From contig CAJNOL010000052.1 in NCBI GenBank assembly GCA_905250125.1, forward strand, positions 62,772-126,771: a stretch of DNA of 64,000 nt. Reading direction: 5' to 3'. Of this stretch, positions 37,750 through 49,030 are shown in pieces. The position numbers were made by a program, and so were the translations under genes. The first letter of the stretch is position 1; every line of letters starts with the position of its first letter. This stretch comes from Rotaria sordida (taxonomy: Eukaryota > Rotifera > Eurotatoria > Philodinida > Philodinidae). The notes under the pieces were generated by a model. The model was given only the letters and a program-made list of their open reading frames with translations. It had not been told where the DNA came from and searched no databases.

Positions 37750-38640
37750 AAAAATCTTGCAAAAATTGTATAAAATCGTACGAAATCGTACAAATATCTT
37801 GCTGTAAGATTTGATATTTTTCTTATTATATGATACTAATATGTATCTTATATCATTCTTGCAAAGTCTGATGATCATAGTCTTGTAAGATCCATTATGA
37901 TCTTCTAATAACGTAATTTTAAGTTTGTCTAATGCAAATAGTTTTTATAACAATAGTTTTATATATTTAATAATTTAAACGTTATGCCCGCGAGAATTAA
38001 AAATATATCTTCTATATAGTGATCTTTGTCGATTAGAAAGTCACACTATAAATCATTTTATTGATTCAATTAAATTCAAATAAATTCTTTTTAATTTAGA
38101 TTAATTATTTTTTTTATTGTAGATCATCTTATCGATCATATTCAATAGAGACAATATTTATTTATCTGAGTCTATGTCAATAGGTAAAACCAATGATAAG
38201 TTAATAAAAAAAAATATATTTTATTTTTTTAATCAAGTTATAAGATCCTTCCTCTTCTGTCTATCAGGACAGTTAGCTACGAAGAAATAGGACAAAACTT
38301 AGTATTGAACGTTGTAAGAAATCGTGAAAAATCATCCATGAATCTTATAAAATCTAACATTAAAATTATACAGTACAATTTTATCAGATCAAACAATCAG
38401 ACGAAAACTATAGACAAAAAAAAATCGTAGACTCAAAAGTCTTGCACTAAGTCACATTATAAGACTCTTCAAAGATCTTACTCACTTGTAAGATATCACT
38501 GTAAGATTATAGGAAACCTTATGCGATGATAACATCTTTCAAGAAGCTTATAGTACGATGTAGTGTAAGATTTTTGAGAGTACAATGTTTTGTACGATTT
38601 CATCTAGTGTTATAAGATCTTACATCTGACTTTTTGATCT
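37750..38640. repeat. Patch of degenerate GTAAGAT / ATCGTAC repeat words
   Basis: The word TGTAAGAT or its extension recurs near 37803, 37881, 38488, 38501 and 38567, with reverse-complement forms (ATCTTAC) near 38475 and 38618. Variants of 'aaatcgtac' occur near 37783, 37792 and, in reverse, near 38595. The block looks like a diverged repeat or an old element with inverted halves. No coding capacity. Confidence 0.5.
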
Positions 38641-39239
38641 GGATCATTCTATTTCTAATGATTCAAAACATAATAGCTACAATAGTATGATGACATTAAA
38701 ATAAATTCAATACCCATGAGACATTCAGTTTTATCGTGATGAATGACATATGAAATGGGCTGTAGAAAGATAATCATTTAACTAGGTACATGACATGACC
38801 ACAAAATTAAGAGAATCACGAAAAAAGTATTAAAGAAAAAAAAATGAATAATATAATATCATCTAAATAATGAATGTAACACATGTAACATGCTTAAGAA
38901 AAGTATAGATCGAATTGAGTACTTAGATTTTTTTAACGGAAAGTAAAATGACAAAGATCGAACGACAATTATCTAGTAAGAGATACATGAATAATAAATT
39001 GTATTGTAATAGTTTTTGAATAGTATACTGTATCGGAAACTTTTCTTTTTTTTCATGATAATCATTAAAGTCAGTAACTTTGTTTTGCTATTTTAGATTA
39101 AAAAGCAATTTCGTTTTTTTGTCTTCAAAAGTCTATTTTTATTTATTAAAATTTGTTTTGAAAAATTTTACTTCAAATACATGAATTTCAATGTCAGAGT
39201 AATACTATATCAATTTCAAGCTAATCTCAACATTGATTC

Positions 39240-39695
39240 AAATAGATTCATTTTAACATATAATGCAAAATGTAATGGAACAAATGTCAAATCCTATTTC
39301 TCTGCAATAAAAAAGATGCTGAAAGAAAAATTTATTTATTCGAAGATAGAGAATTTTTTTTTCTTTCGAACTATATATATAACTTATTTTAATCATAGAT
39401 TTATAAATGAAATGTCGCAACAGAAAAGAGAAGCATTCTCAAAATGGATCTGCACTTTTTATATAATGTAGAATAACGATATAGAAAATATTAACCTCAT
39501 ACTACTCTTTTCTGTTACGATATTTCATTTATAAACGTATGATAAAAATAAGTTATATATGATTCAAAAAAAGAACAAAATTCTCTATCTTCTGACAAAT
39601 AAAGTTTTTCTTTCAACATCTTTCTATTGAAGAGAAATAGGATTCGACGACATTTGTTTTATTATATGTTTTTTTTTTCACTTGATCAAATCGAT
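39240..39695. repeat. Foldback element, about 200-bp inverted arms
   Basis: 39240-39440 matches the reverse complement of about 39497-39695. Shared landmarks are 'aatcctatttctct', 'gatagagaatttt', 'atttataaatgaaat' and 'aacagaaaagag'. The spacer is about 55 bp. The ORF over the left arm (39181-39471) is not protein-like. Confidence 0.8.
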
Positions 39696-40076
39696 TTGTT
39701 CTTTTAATTATATATTCTTGTTGATAAACATTCAAGAAAAATTTCATAAATATTGTTCAATTTTATTTTTTTCACTTTTAAAAACAATTTATTAGGATTT
39801 TAAAAAAATTGTCTGTTATCAAATGCTAAATATAAACATACAAAAAGAACTAAATAAATTTTACTCAATAAAATACAAATTTAAAAACTAGTTTAGAAGT
39901 TTGTCTCATAATTTCTATTTCTAGTTTGTTGAATCTCTATATTAATGTATATTCGATGTATTTCTTTATATAATTAGAAATAAACTACACTAATATTTTT
40001 CTTTCTATTCCTTTTTTTTTTTTGTGTTGAGATATTGATCAAATATATTTTAATAAAAAGTTGGATTGGTATTGAA

Positions 40077-43000
40077 TTAACAGACAATTTCACATAAACT
40101 TGTTGCATCCTAAAATCAAAAGATAATTAGTTTTTATTCAAACTATATATATTTATTATACTTTGCATTGACAAACAAGACATTTATGAACATGCCATTT
40201 AGTACCATTTTTATGTAATTTTCTTGTATTTTGATCATAACAATGTGTACCAGTTGTTAAACGTTTATCAAAAGTTGCAAACTAATTAAAATAAAAAGAA
40301 AAATATAAGAAATTACTTAATAAATTATTCTAACCTTTTTTAAGACATCGTCAACTTGTTGACGAAGTTTTTCTAATTCTAATTGATCATCTTTTGTTAT
40401 TATTTCATCTTCTATAACTTCTTGTTCTACAATTTCTCTTTTTTGTCGTGTATTAGTACTAGTTCTAGATGGTTCATAATTAGGAAATGGATCATATGAA
40501 AGTATAGCTGGAATATTACAAACTAAGAAAAAAAGAATATTTATTTATTTAATTATTTATTTCAAAAAAAAAACAAAACATGTTAAAACAAATTTTCTTA
40601 CCTGCATTAGATCCAGCCATATTTTGATTACAACATCCACGCCATGGTTCAAGATCAATATCTTCTATATGTGAACATGATACATAATCACGTGGATAGA
40701 TTGCATTTAAAAATACATTTTTTGGTATACGTTCAATATGATCTCCATTTTCACAAATTACTTTAGCTAATGAAGTTTTTTCTAATGAATTTATTTGTTG
40801 ACGTGTAAATATTCCAGATTTTTCATACCAATATCTACAATATATAAAATTCATTTATTTTTATAATTTTAATCATTAAAATAAATTCTTACCTATCACC
40901 ATCTCTAAGTGCTTTAAATTGTTTAAGAATTAAACAACGAAAAGTTGGTCCAACTTTTGCACCAGGTAAATTATCTTCAAGTATTCCACCAACCCATACA
41001 TCAATATTATCAACATGTTTATAAACATCACGTAATGTATTACGTGTTTGTTCATCACTTATATCATAACGTAAATCATCAAAATCATTAATATCATTTG
41101 ATGTTAAATTACAAAATTTTCTCCATGCTGTATATGATTGTAAACCATGATCACGACTACGTTGAATATTAGCTGCAGCTAAATCAAGTGATATAGCACG
41201 TGTAACATGAAATAAACGTTCAGTTAATTCAACATTAAGAATTTGTTGTGGTAATTTTATTTTAGCAGGTACACCAAACATTCCACGTAATAATGGATCA
41301 ATACCACCTTGTTCTTTAACACGCCATGGAGAAAAAAATGCATCACGAAGAAGAAGATTTCCTTCAGGAATTGGTTCAAGACTTGAATTTAAACGATAAA
41401 ATACAGGATTAATTAAACTATGACCAAAACTTTTTAGAAAAAAAAACAAAAAACAAAATTATTTTATTTAAATTTTATTTTTTTTTATAATATACCGAAA
41501 TGCAGCCGTAGCAAAAACATTTGAAATTGTTGGATTAACATTTCGATTATAACCTTTATATGATCCAAGCATATTCATACCTTCATCACCAATAATATAT
41601 GGTAACCAATGTTTATATGTTATAATTTGTAATTGTGCTTCAATAATTTTTCGTGTTTCTTGATAAACTTGTTCATCCGTCCAATTTGAATTCAGTAAAC
41701 TAAGTTTTTTAGCAAAACGATTATGTTGTCGTACCCAAATTGTATGTACTGCAATTAATGCAACTTGTTCATTGACTCGATGATCTTTTTTTTTTTTGTA
41801 TAATGAAAAAGTAAATAAATACAATAATTTTTTATTTTTATTTTTAAATACCTCCTGCAAGAAAACAACCAATTTGTGATGCTTGTCGATCACGTTGACA
41901 ATCAACAGGTGTATCAGTACTGAATGGAAGTAATCCTTTTGGATATTGAGATGTACTTTAAGAGAAAGAATAAATAATATATATATATTAAATAATTTAT
42001 TTTCTTTTTTTTTAAAATACCTATGAACTCTAAGAAGACCTTTTCCTGAACTACGTTCTCGTAAATCCCAAGCATCTTGTACAGTTGAACCATAAACATT
42101 TGATGCATCAAAAAATGATGTTAAAGAATTAATTTGTTCACGACGATATGGTAAATGAAGAAATGATGTTTCACCACTTAAACATATAGCAGCTGAACGT
42201 ACAAATTCAAGACATGAACCACGTTCTTGACGTAAATGATCATCATCAGGAACACGTATAGGATAACATGGGGGTTCATATGAACATGATGATAAACAAC
42301 GAAGACTATCAGAAAAACGTGTATTACTTGTTGCTTGTACTGTTAATGACATATCATGATCTATTATTTAGATTTATTAAATTAGATCATTAAAAAAATT
42401 TTCATAAAATCTTTTTTTTTTTGTCTCTACCTTGAAATTGTCCCCATTGCATAAGCATATGAGAAAAAGCAGGATCAGGTGTAATAGTTTTCGTTGCTAT
42501 TAATCTTGATGATACTTCACGTGCTGATGGTAATTTATAACCATTATATAATTTACTATCATTCCAACCACGTGGTGTATTAAAACCATTTTCATATTGT
42601 GCATGTAACCAACGTGTTAAAGCTGTTAATGAAGCACCCCAAAATGGATTTTTAAAATTATTACATGTTCCATCAGCTGTACGATATGCCAGACATTTTT
42701 CATTACAATGAGAATTTAATTGATGTACAACACAACCAGCTACAAGTGCAAGACGTTCTAATTGACGAGCTGTAAGATAATGATCAGGTCGAAAATCTTA
42801 AAATAGGAAATTTTACTTTTTTTTTTTTTCTTTTCTTTGAAATTTAATTACCTAATGGTCGTACTTCACTTTTTGAATATTCACTTGCAAATGTTATATT
42901 ATCAACATAACGATGAACAAGATCAAGTGATCGTTCAAAAATATCTTCAGTTTTAGCTAATGTTAATTGTAATGGTTTAGGAAATTTCATTAATGACATT

Positions 43001-43133
43001 AAATCTCCTGGTGTTCGTGGTCGACGACGATCTTGTAAATGTCGAATAGTTTCTGCAACAGCACGATTAACTTCTATTGATGCTTGTTGTACAAGACGAT
43101 CAATAAGTTCATCAGTTATTTGATTATCATCTA

Positions 43134-43164
<31 letters not shown>

Positions 43165-44423
43165 TATTCATTTTACATATATTTAATTTTAAACTTACTA
43201 ACAACAGATACCCAAAATGAATGTGTTTCTCTTCCAGCATAATTCGATGCTTGACATGTATAATAACCTGATTGATTAGCAGTAACATGTGGAAGTAAAA
43301 GTGATCCATCGTCTTTTAATATATATTGAATACTATAATGAATAGGAAAACTATCTCGAAACCATTCTATTTTTGGTTGTGGATCTCCAGTTGCTGTACA
43401 TTCAAGTTCAACTGATGCACTATCATATGTTGTTAAATTTGACATACGTCGAGAAAATAATGGTGGTACTATAAAAATAAAAATTAATCAAAAACAAAAA
43501 AAAAAGAAAGATAAATATTTACTTGGTTCTTGTACACGAACATCAGTTGCTGCTGATATACGTCGAAGAGAATTTTCTGCATTACAAGTGTAAAGACCTG
43601 CATCATCATTTCGTAATTGATTAATACGTAAAATTTGATTATTATCAAGTAAATGCATACGATGTGATGATCGAATATTTATATCTAATTTCATAATAGA
43701 TTTTAGAATTTCTGTAAATATATATATATATATATGTAAATACATACGAGATTTATGCCATGTAATTGTAGGTTTAGGATTTCCACGAACTCGACAATGT
43801 AATTCAATAGATAAATTTTTTAAACCAACACGATATGTATCCGGTAATGGAACAAAACGAGGAGCATCTTTATCAACAAAAAATTTAAATTGAAAACAAA
43901 AAATAAATTATCTTTTATCTTACAAAGTACAGTTAAATTTGCTGATGCTGTTTTCATTTCCAATGCATTACGTATTGTACAATCATATATTGCTTCATCA
44001 TTTTCATCAATATTTAAAATTTGAAGATATTGATTAGTTATCATATGTTTTGAACCAGTACCTAGTGGTGCATCATTCTATAAAAATAAAACAATTTCTA
44101 TTTATTAATTTTTAATATTATAAATATAATTATATACTTTAAACCATGTAATTGGACTTGATGATGAACTACAATAAAAAATTGCACTACTACCAATAGC
44201 AACCTGTGTTGATTGTGGTCGACGAGTGAAAACAAGTGGTTCTACAATCATTACACACCCAGTTGAAAATAGAAATCGAAAAAACCTATTAATTACCTGT
44301 TTGTATTTGTTGTTGTTGTTGTTCTTGTGCATCATAATCACTATAGTCATCTGAGGATAACTGAGATTTTACATTGATAATAATACTTAGATAGATAATC
44401 AAATAAAAATATTTCGAATACAT
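40077..44423 (-). CDS. PXDN-like: Peroxidasin-like haem peroxidase (4 Ig + peroxidase + VWC, no LRR)
   Basis: Secreted matrix peroxidase of roughly 1,200-1,300 residues. In peroxidasins the enzyme makes HOBr that forms sulfilimine crosslinks in collagen IV. Start is the ATG at 44423, giving a signal peptide (YLIIYLSIIINVKS) and a short Asp/Gln-rich linker. Four Ig domains follow (about 44250-44050, 44040-43760, 43740-43520, 43445-43200). The peroxidase domain shows the distal His motif QWGQFQDHDM, the calcium loop FFDASNVYGS, HTIWVRQHNR and proximal His AFRFGHSLI, all intact. The C-terminus has a half-VWC (KCLVCQC). A final 33-bp exon (40077-40109) joined in phase 0 adds KDATSLCEIVC and completes the VWC pattern. 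Unlike vertebrate and fly peroxidasins, no leucine-rich repeats precede the Ig domains. Confidence 0.9.
43133..43163. repeat. AAT/TAA trinucleotide microsatellite in a peroxidasin intron
   Basis: About ten tandem TAA/ATA units within the short intron after the fourth Ig exon. Confidence 0.8.
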
Positions 44424-45094
44424 ATTTCTTGTTCTCTTCAAGCAAGAAAAAAACAAACTTAACAAAAAAAATTATTATTATTATTATTATTATAAGCTAC
44501 AAACTATAGCTTAGATTATAGTATGACAGTTTGTATTAGAGAAATATATGAGTACAAAAACAGCAAATACCCTCATTATTATATCTTTCTATTTCTGTTT
44601 CTTGTGGCTTTCTTCTGTTTTATCAGTAATAAATAAGCTAAGGTTGGATAACTGAGCACATATATCCATTTTCTTTTCGGCAGAAAAAAAAAAGGAGAAG
44701 ACCGATAATTGATGTTGGTATCAAAGATCGAATAGTTGATGGAAATATCTTGCGAGTGGTAATAGATTTAGCTAATAACCATAGGCATATTATCTTTTTC
44801 TTACATATAACAGATGATTGATAATGTATACAGTAAGATTGAATATATAGAACTTTCTTGTATGACGAAGCAAAAAAAAGAAACCATGTAAAGAAAGAAT
44901 AATAAATAATGATGAATATAAAATTTTCAAAATCCAAGCATGGATATCATTGATTCTTGAATTATATTTGATATCATCTTCAATCATTTATTTAAGAATA
45001 GACCAAAAAAAAAAATATGTGTATACAATCTCTGAGGAAAAAAAAGTCTATGTATATATCTGACATGAAAAATCTAATTCTTTTTTTTTTTTAT
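44424..45094. other. Spacer between peroxidasin (5' end) and RFC4 (3' end)
   Basis: Same-strand spacer of about 670 bp, probably holding the peroxidasin promoter. It includes an ATT microsatellite at 44471-44493. No gene is recognised. Confidence 0.6.
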
Positions 45095-46847
45095 TTATGA
45101 ATGACATAATTGATGCATCACCGTACAAAGAAAATTCATCATTTGTAAATATTCATCAGCTCCATCAAGTAAACATCCATCAACAATCTAATAAAAACAA
45201 AAAAAAAAGAAATATTTAAATTTCTATTTATTAATTTTATCTTACAGCTGCTTTTTCAAAAATAATTGCTTTTTGTTCATTACCTAATGCCATTTGTCCC
45301 AAAATATAATCATGTAATTGTAATAATAATTGATGAGCTGCATAACCTTCTAATAATACATTCTAATAATAAAACAAAAACGATATTCTCAAAAACAAAA
45401 CATTAAAGAATTATTATTACTTTAACAGTTGTTGCTAATTTTTCATACGAACCAGAATGACATACTTGATAAAGACTTTCAATAACACTTTCCGAAATAA
45501 TCTATATATATATATATACATAAAAATGAATCTTTTATCTTATGTTTTTAATATATATTGAATTACATACACCCGTTATTTCATGTACATCAGCTACAGT
45601 TATTAACTTATTTGTACGAAAACGAGCAACACTTTGTAAAAATGTTACTGCTTTACGCATATCACCTTCAGTACATTTACCTAATTCAGTTATTGCCTAA
45701 TATTAAAAAAAAAAGTCGCTTTTTAAATTTAAATATATTAAATTATAAAAACAAAAGCAAAAACCTCTGGTTCATATTGAACATTTTCTTTATTACATAT
45801 AGCTTGTAAACGTTCTTCAATAATATTATCTTTTAATGGTTTAAAACGAAATTTTGCACAACGACTTGTTATTGGATCGATTATTCTTTAAGAGATATTA
45901 TTAATTCATCATTAATAAATATATATAAAAGTATATTTACCGACTAATATAATTACAAATTAAACAAAATCTTGTTGTTTTAGATTCACGTTCCATTGTT
46001 CGACGAAGAGCTGCCTAAAACAAAATTATTAAATAATAAAAAAAAATTATGTTTTTTTTTTTTTGTTTTTTACTTGAGCTGCTTTCGTCATTGAATCACA
46101 TTCATCAAGGATAATTAATTTAAATGGTGGACAATACATACCACTAGAATTTTTTTAGATTATTATAAATAAACTTTTTCTGTTTTTTTTTTTTTTTTAG
46201 AATTTATTCAATCTTTTCTTACTCCGAACGTGTTGTAATAACCGAAAATTGTGCAAATTTTTTAACTTTTTCACGTATAACATTAATACCACGTTCATCG
46301 GATGAATTCAATTCCATAACTCGATCACGAAATAATTGAGGTCTAATATAATGAATTAAAAAACAAAAAGATTTTACTAAATCTCTTTCATTAATCAAAA
46401 AAAAAAAATCCAAAACTATTTACCCAAAAAGTTCATGAGCAGCAGCTAGAATAGTACTCGTTTTTCCAGTACCTGGTGGTCCATAAAATAATAAATTAGG
46501 AAACTAAATTAAAAAAATTTATTTTTCAACAAGTCTATTCTTTCTTCTATTTAACTTACATCACTACCAGCTAAACATTTTGTTAATACTGCAACAACTT
46601 CATCTTGATAAGCAACATCACTAACTTTCTTTGGTCGACTTAATTATAGAAAAATATACATGTTACTTCTAAATCAATAAAAAATAAAATAAATTTTTTA
46701 CTATTTTTCAACCCATGGAATAAGTCGATTATTTTTCGATTTATCTTCTTTATCTGTTTCTTTATCAGTTGTTGTTGTTGTAGGAGGAGGATTTTTTGTA
46801 AACATTGTTGGTACTGTTGTTTTTTTAACAGTTGATTTTTTTGACAT
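45095..46847 (-). CDS. RFC4: Replication factor C subunit 4 (clamp-loader AAA+ ATPase)
   Basis: About ten short exons encode a subunit of the clamp loader that places PCNA on DNA. Walker A is GPPGTGKTS, Walker [11 protein letters not shown], sensor/SRC region [18 protein letters not shown] with the arginine-finger motif SRC. Also present are VPWVEKYRP-like LIPWVEKYRP at the N-terminus and [10 protein letters not shown], diagnostic of RFC small subunits and closest to RFC4. The C-terminal collar ends near [11 protein letters not shown] and HQLCHS. A basic, Thr/Pro-rich leader of about 35 residues precedes the core. A T-rich tract and CAG lie about 35 bp upstream of the ATG. Last of three tandem minus-strand genes, 147 bp below the SRA1 stop. 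Confidence 0.95.
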
Positions 46848-46993
46848 TTTTAAAGAACCAAAAAAAAAAAGGAAAAATTTATCTGAAAAATAAAAACCAA
46901 ATTAAAAGAAAAGTTTTATTTAAAATGAGAAGAGAATAAATAACAAAAAAAAAGCAACAACAACAACAATGATAAAAATAAATAAAATAAAAT

Positions 46994-47747
46994 TTAATTA
47001 GATAATTTTTGTAATTCTTGTATTAATCGTTTAATACCAACAATAAAACGAATAACCTGAAAGAGAACAAAAAAAAAATAAAAATATTAAATATAATTTT
47101 CTAAAATAAAAATCTTACTTCTGAACCTGCATTTCGAACTAATATAATATGTATATCAAATGCTTGTTGTATATGATCAGAATCAAGTTCATGAAATATA
47201 TTTGATAATATTTGTTTTGTATTTAATGATAATTTTTCTTGACACCATTCATCATACATAACTTGAAATTTTTTATTAATATCTTCAAGAATTTTTTTCT
47301 AGAACAAAATAAAAATAAAAAAAAAATTTTTCTTTAAAATCTTTAATATTTTCTAATTGATATTATACTTCAATATTTGATGAATCTTCTAATTTTTTAA
47401 GTTGTTTTTTAAATATTTCATTTATTTCTTCAATAGTTAATAGATTATCTTTTGTTGAAGTATCATTATCTAATAAACTAGATGTAGATATTATTGATGA
47501 TGGAGAACAAACTGGTGGTGTTGTTAAACTATTCGAAGCTAAAATAAATATATGTAAAGAAAAAAAAAACAAAAGAAATATAATTATCTTAATTCATACA
47601 ATTATTTGTTGATGTTAGATCTTGATTAGTATATGGAACACGTTTATTAAGTAAAATACGTTTTGTTGACATATTTTCTGATAAATTAAGATTAGCTGGT
47701 GGATCATTCCACCCATCAATAGTAGATGATTTATCTGATGAATTCAT
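46994..47747 (-). CDS. SRA1: SRA1-like protein (steroid receptor RNA activator protein family)
   Basis: Several exons encode about 185 residues. The N-terminal GWNDPP motif and LLNKRVPYT match the conserved start of SRA proteins (GWNDPP...LLTKRV). A low-complexity Ser/Pro/Thr linker follows, then a helical C-terminal domain ending VIRFIVGIKRLIQELQ, matching the WMVGVKRLI segment. In vertebrates SRA1 regulates transcription and the domain resembles a splicing-factor helical bundle. Its role in this animal is unknown. CTTCTTCAG abuts the ATG directly, so the message must begin at a 3' splice acceptor. It lies between the small membrane-protein gene (183 bp upstream) and RFC4 (147 bp downstream), all on one strand. 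Confidence 0.83.
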
Positions 47748-47930
47748 CTGAAGAAGAAAAAAAATCCAAAATGATTTTAGACTAAGTTATTTATTTTCAA
47801 AGACGAATGAAAAAAACTACTAGTTAGAGTTGTTATACAAGGAAACATCAAGGACATAAGGAAAAGGAACAAAATGTTCTCTAATTTAGTTTGAATGAAA
47901 TGGATTCCCAATATATTTAATTAATCAACG

Positions 47931-48509
47931 TTGTCTTTGTAAAATAATTTGGCGACTAGAATAAAAAACAACAAGAAATATCGAACTAATAAATCAACAG
48001 AAATGAATATTAAACTTACGTTTAAGACGATCTTTAGCTTTTAAATGATTGTATACAGTTGAAGTTGCTTGATAAAGAACATAAACAACTATAATACCTT
48101 GAGCTGCAAGAAGAAGTCTATCTCGTGGCATCATAATCCAAGTTGGTATAGTTTTATTACGCTAAATAAATAATTATAATCATTAACAAAAAATAATATC
48201 AATATATCTATTTACTAAAGCATCGATTTGTAAGTGTTGAATACGACGAACACGATTTTCAACATATCGATCAAGTACACCTTTAGTACGTTTTACTTGT
48301 GTAACTGTATCAATATCACCTTTATATGGTGTACGCCAAAGATTAACACCTTCCCATGGAGCAGCATGCGAATCATGACCATGACTATGACTATAATCAT
48401 AACCACCAGAAACAGCTCCATGTGATGATGTTGTAGCTACAGTATGAGCATTAGCAATTGAACCTGGACCAGTACCAACTTTAGTTGAAAGAAAACGAAA
48501 GAGTGACAT
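47931..48509 (-). CDS. Small single-pass, probably mitochondrial, membrane protein; family not recognised
   Basis: Three exons (about 48216-48509, one ending near 48019, and 47931-47955) give roughly 155 residues. The start MSLFRFLSTKVG looks like a mitochondrial presequence. Next come a Gly/Ser/His-rich stretch (SHSHGHDSH), a conserved-looking core APWEGVNLWRTPYKGD, a basic helix, and one membrane segment (LLLAAQGIIVVYVLYQAT) near the C-terminus. The arrangement recalls small respiratory-complex subunits such as COX7A, but I cannot align it convincingly. First gene of a tandem set with SRA1 and RFC4. Confidence 0.7.
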
Positions 48510-49030
48510 TTTTTATGGTCAACTATGTTTTCTTATATTTTGAATCAAAAATCACACGATTGATGATGATTTTTTGATTGTATGATAAGTTAAATATTTT
48601 TTTTTTTCGTGCTTCGGTATTTCCAAAATTCTACAATAGAAAAAAGTTCATATCAATTTTTATTATTTGAAGTCGTATAAATAAAAATGTAACTTATGGA
48701 ATAAAACACTGGAGAAAAAACGAAAATTTCTCAAGATTTGGACGCAGGAGTGATCCCTTGATCTCCCCCGCTTGAGGCACTACTAGGTATATTTATAAAA
48801 TCTTTAGATTCACAAAGATCTTAGCATTTCTCTTTAATCTTCTATCCAATCAGTTTTTTTTTCTATTCCTATAAAAGAACAGAACAAATATTACTAGGGA
48901 AAAAAAACAACGTGTACACTTCTAGTACCACAAAAAAAAAAATCTCATATCTACATAATTAGACTACGGTCGACATATATAAATATATATATATTTATAT
49001 TTGTACAGAATCAAAAAAAAAGAGTATTCG
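48510..49030. promoter_or_regulatory. Divergent intergenic region, candidate bidirectional promoter
   Basis: 520 bp separate the start codons of the minus-strand mitochondrial-type gene and the plus-strand lipase. Acceptor-like sites lie on both sides: TTGTACAG at about 49007-49014 before the lipase ATG, and CTATTGTAG on the minus strand near 48632. No core promoter motif is identified beyond general AT richness. Confidence 0.45.

Larger units (their letters stand above)
35284..40076. other. Intergenic region between the converging RASD-like and peroxidasin genes
   Basis: 4.8 kb without a convincing gene. It contains two perfect hairpins (36062-36110 and 36253-36280), a possible gene fragment (36660-36845), a patch rich in GTAAGAT-like words (37750-38640) and a foldback element (39240-39695). 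Confidence 0.65.

Noticed and set aside
39181-39471. 96-residue plus-strand ORF
   Set aside because: It covers the left arm of a foldback element and has no protein-like pattern.
768-44423. A functional cluster of NOX, hemicentin and peroxidasin for matrix crosslinking
   Set aside because: The three genes are far apart, differ in orientation and have unrelated genes between them. Linkage alone does not support a shared system.
44638-44987. Minus-strand ORFs upstream of peroxidasin
   Set aside because: Hydrophobic low-complexity reading with no homology signal; the region is the spacer before RFC4.
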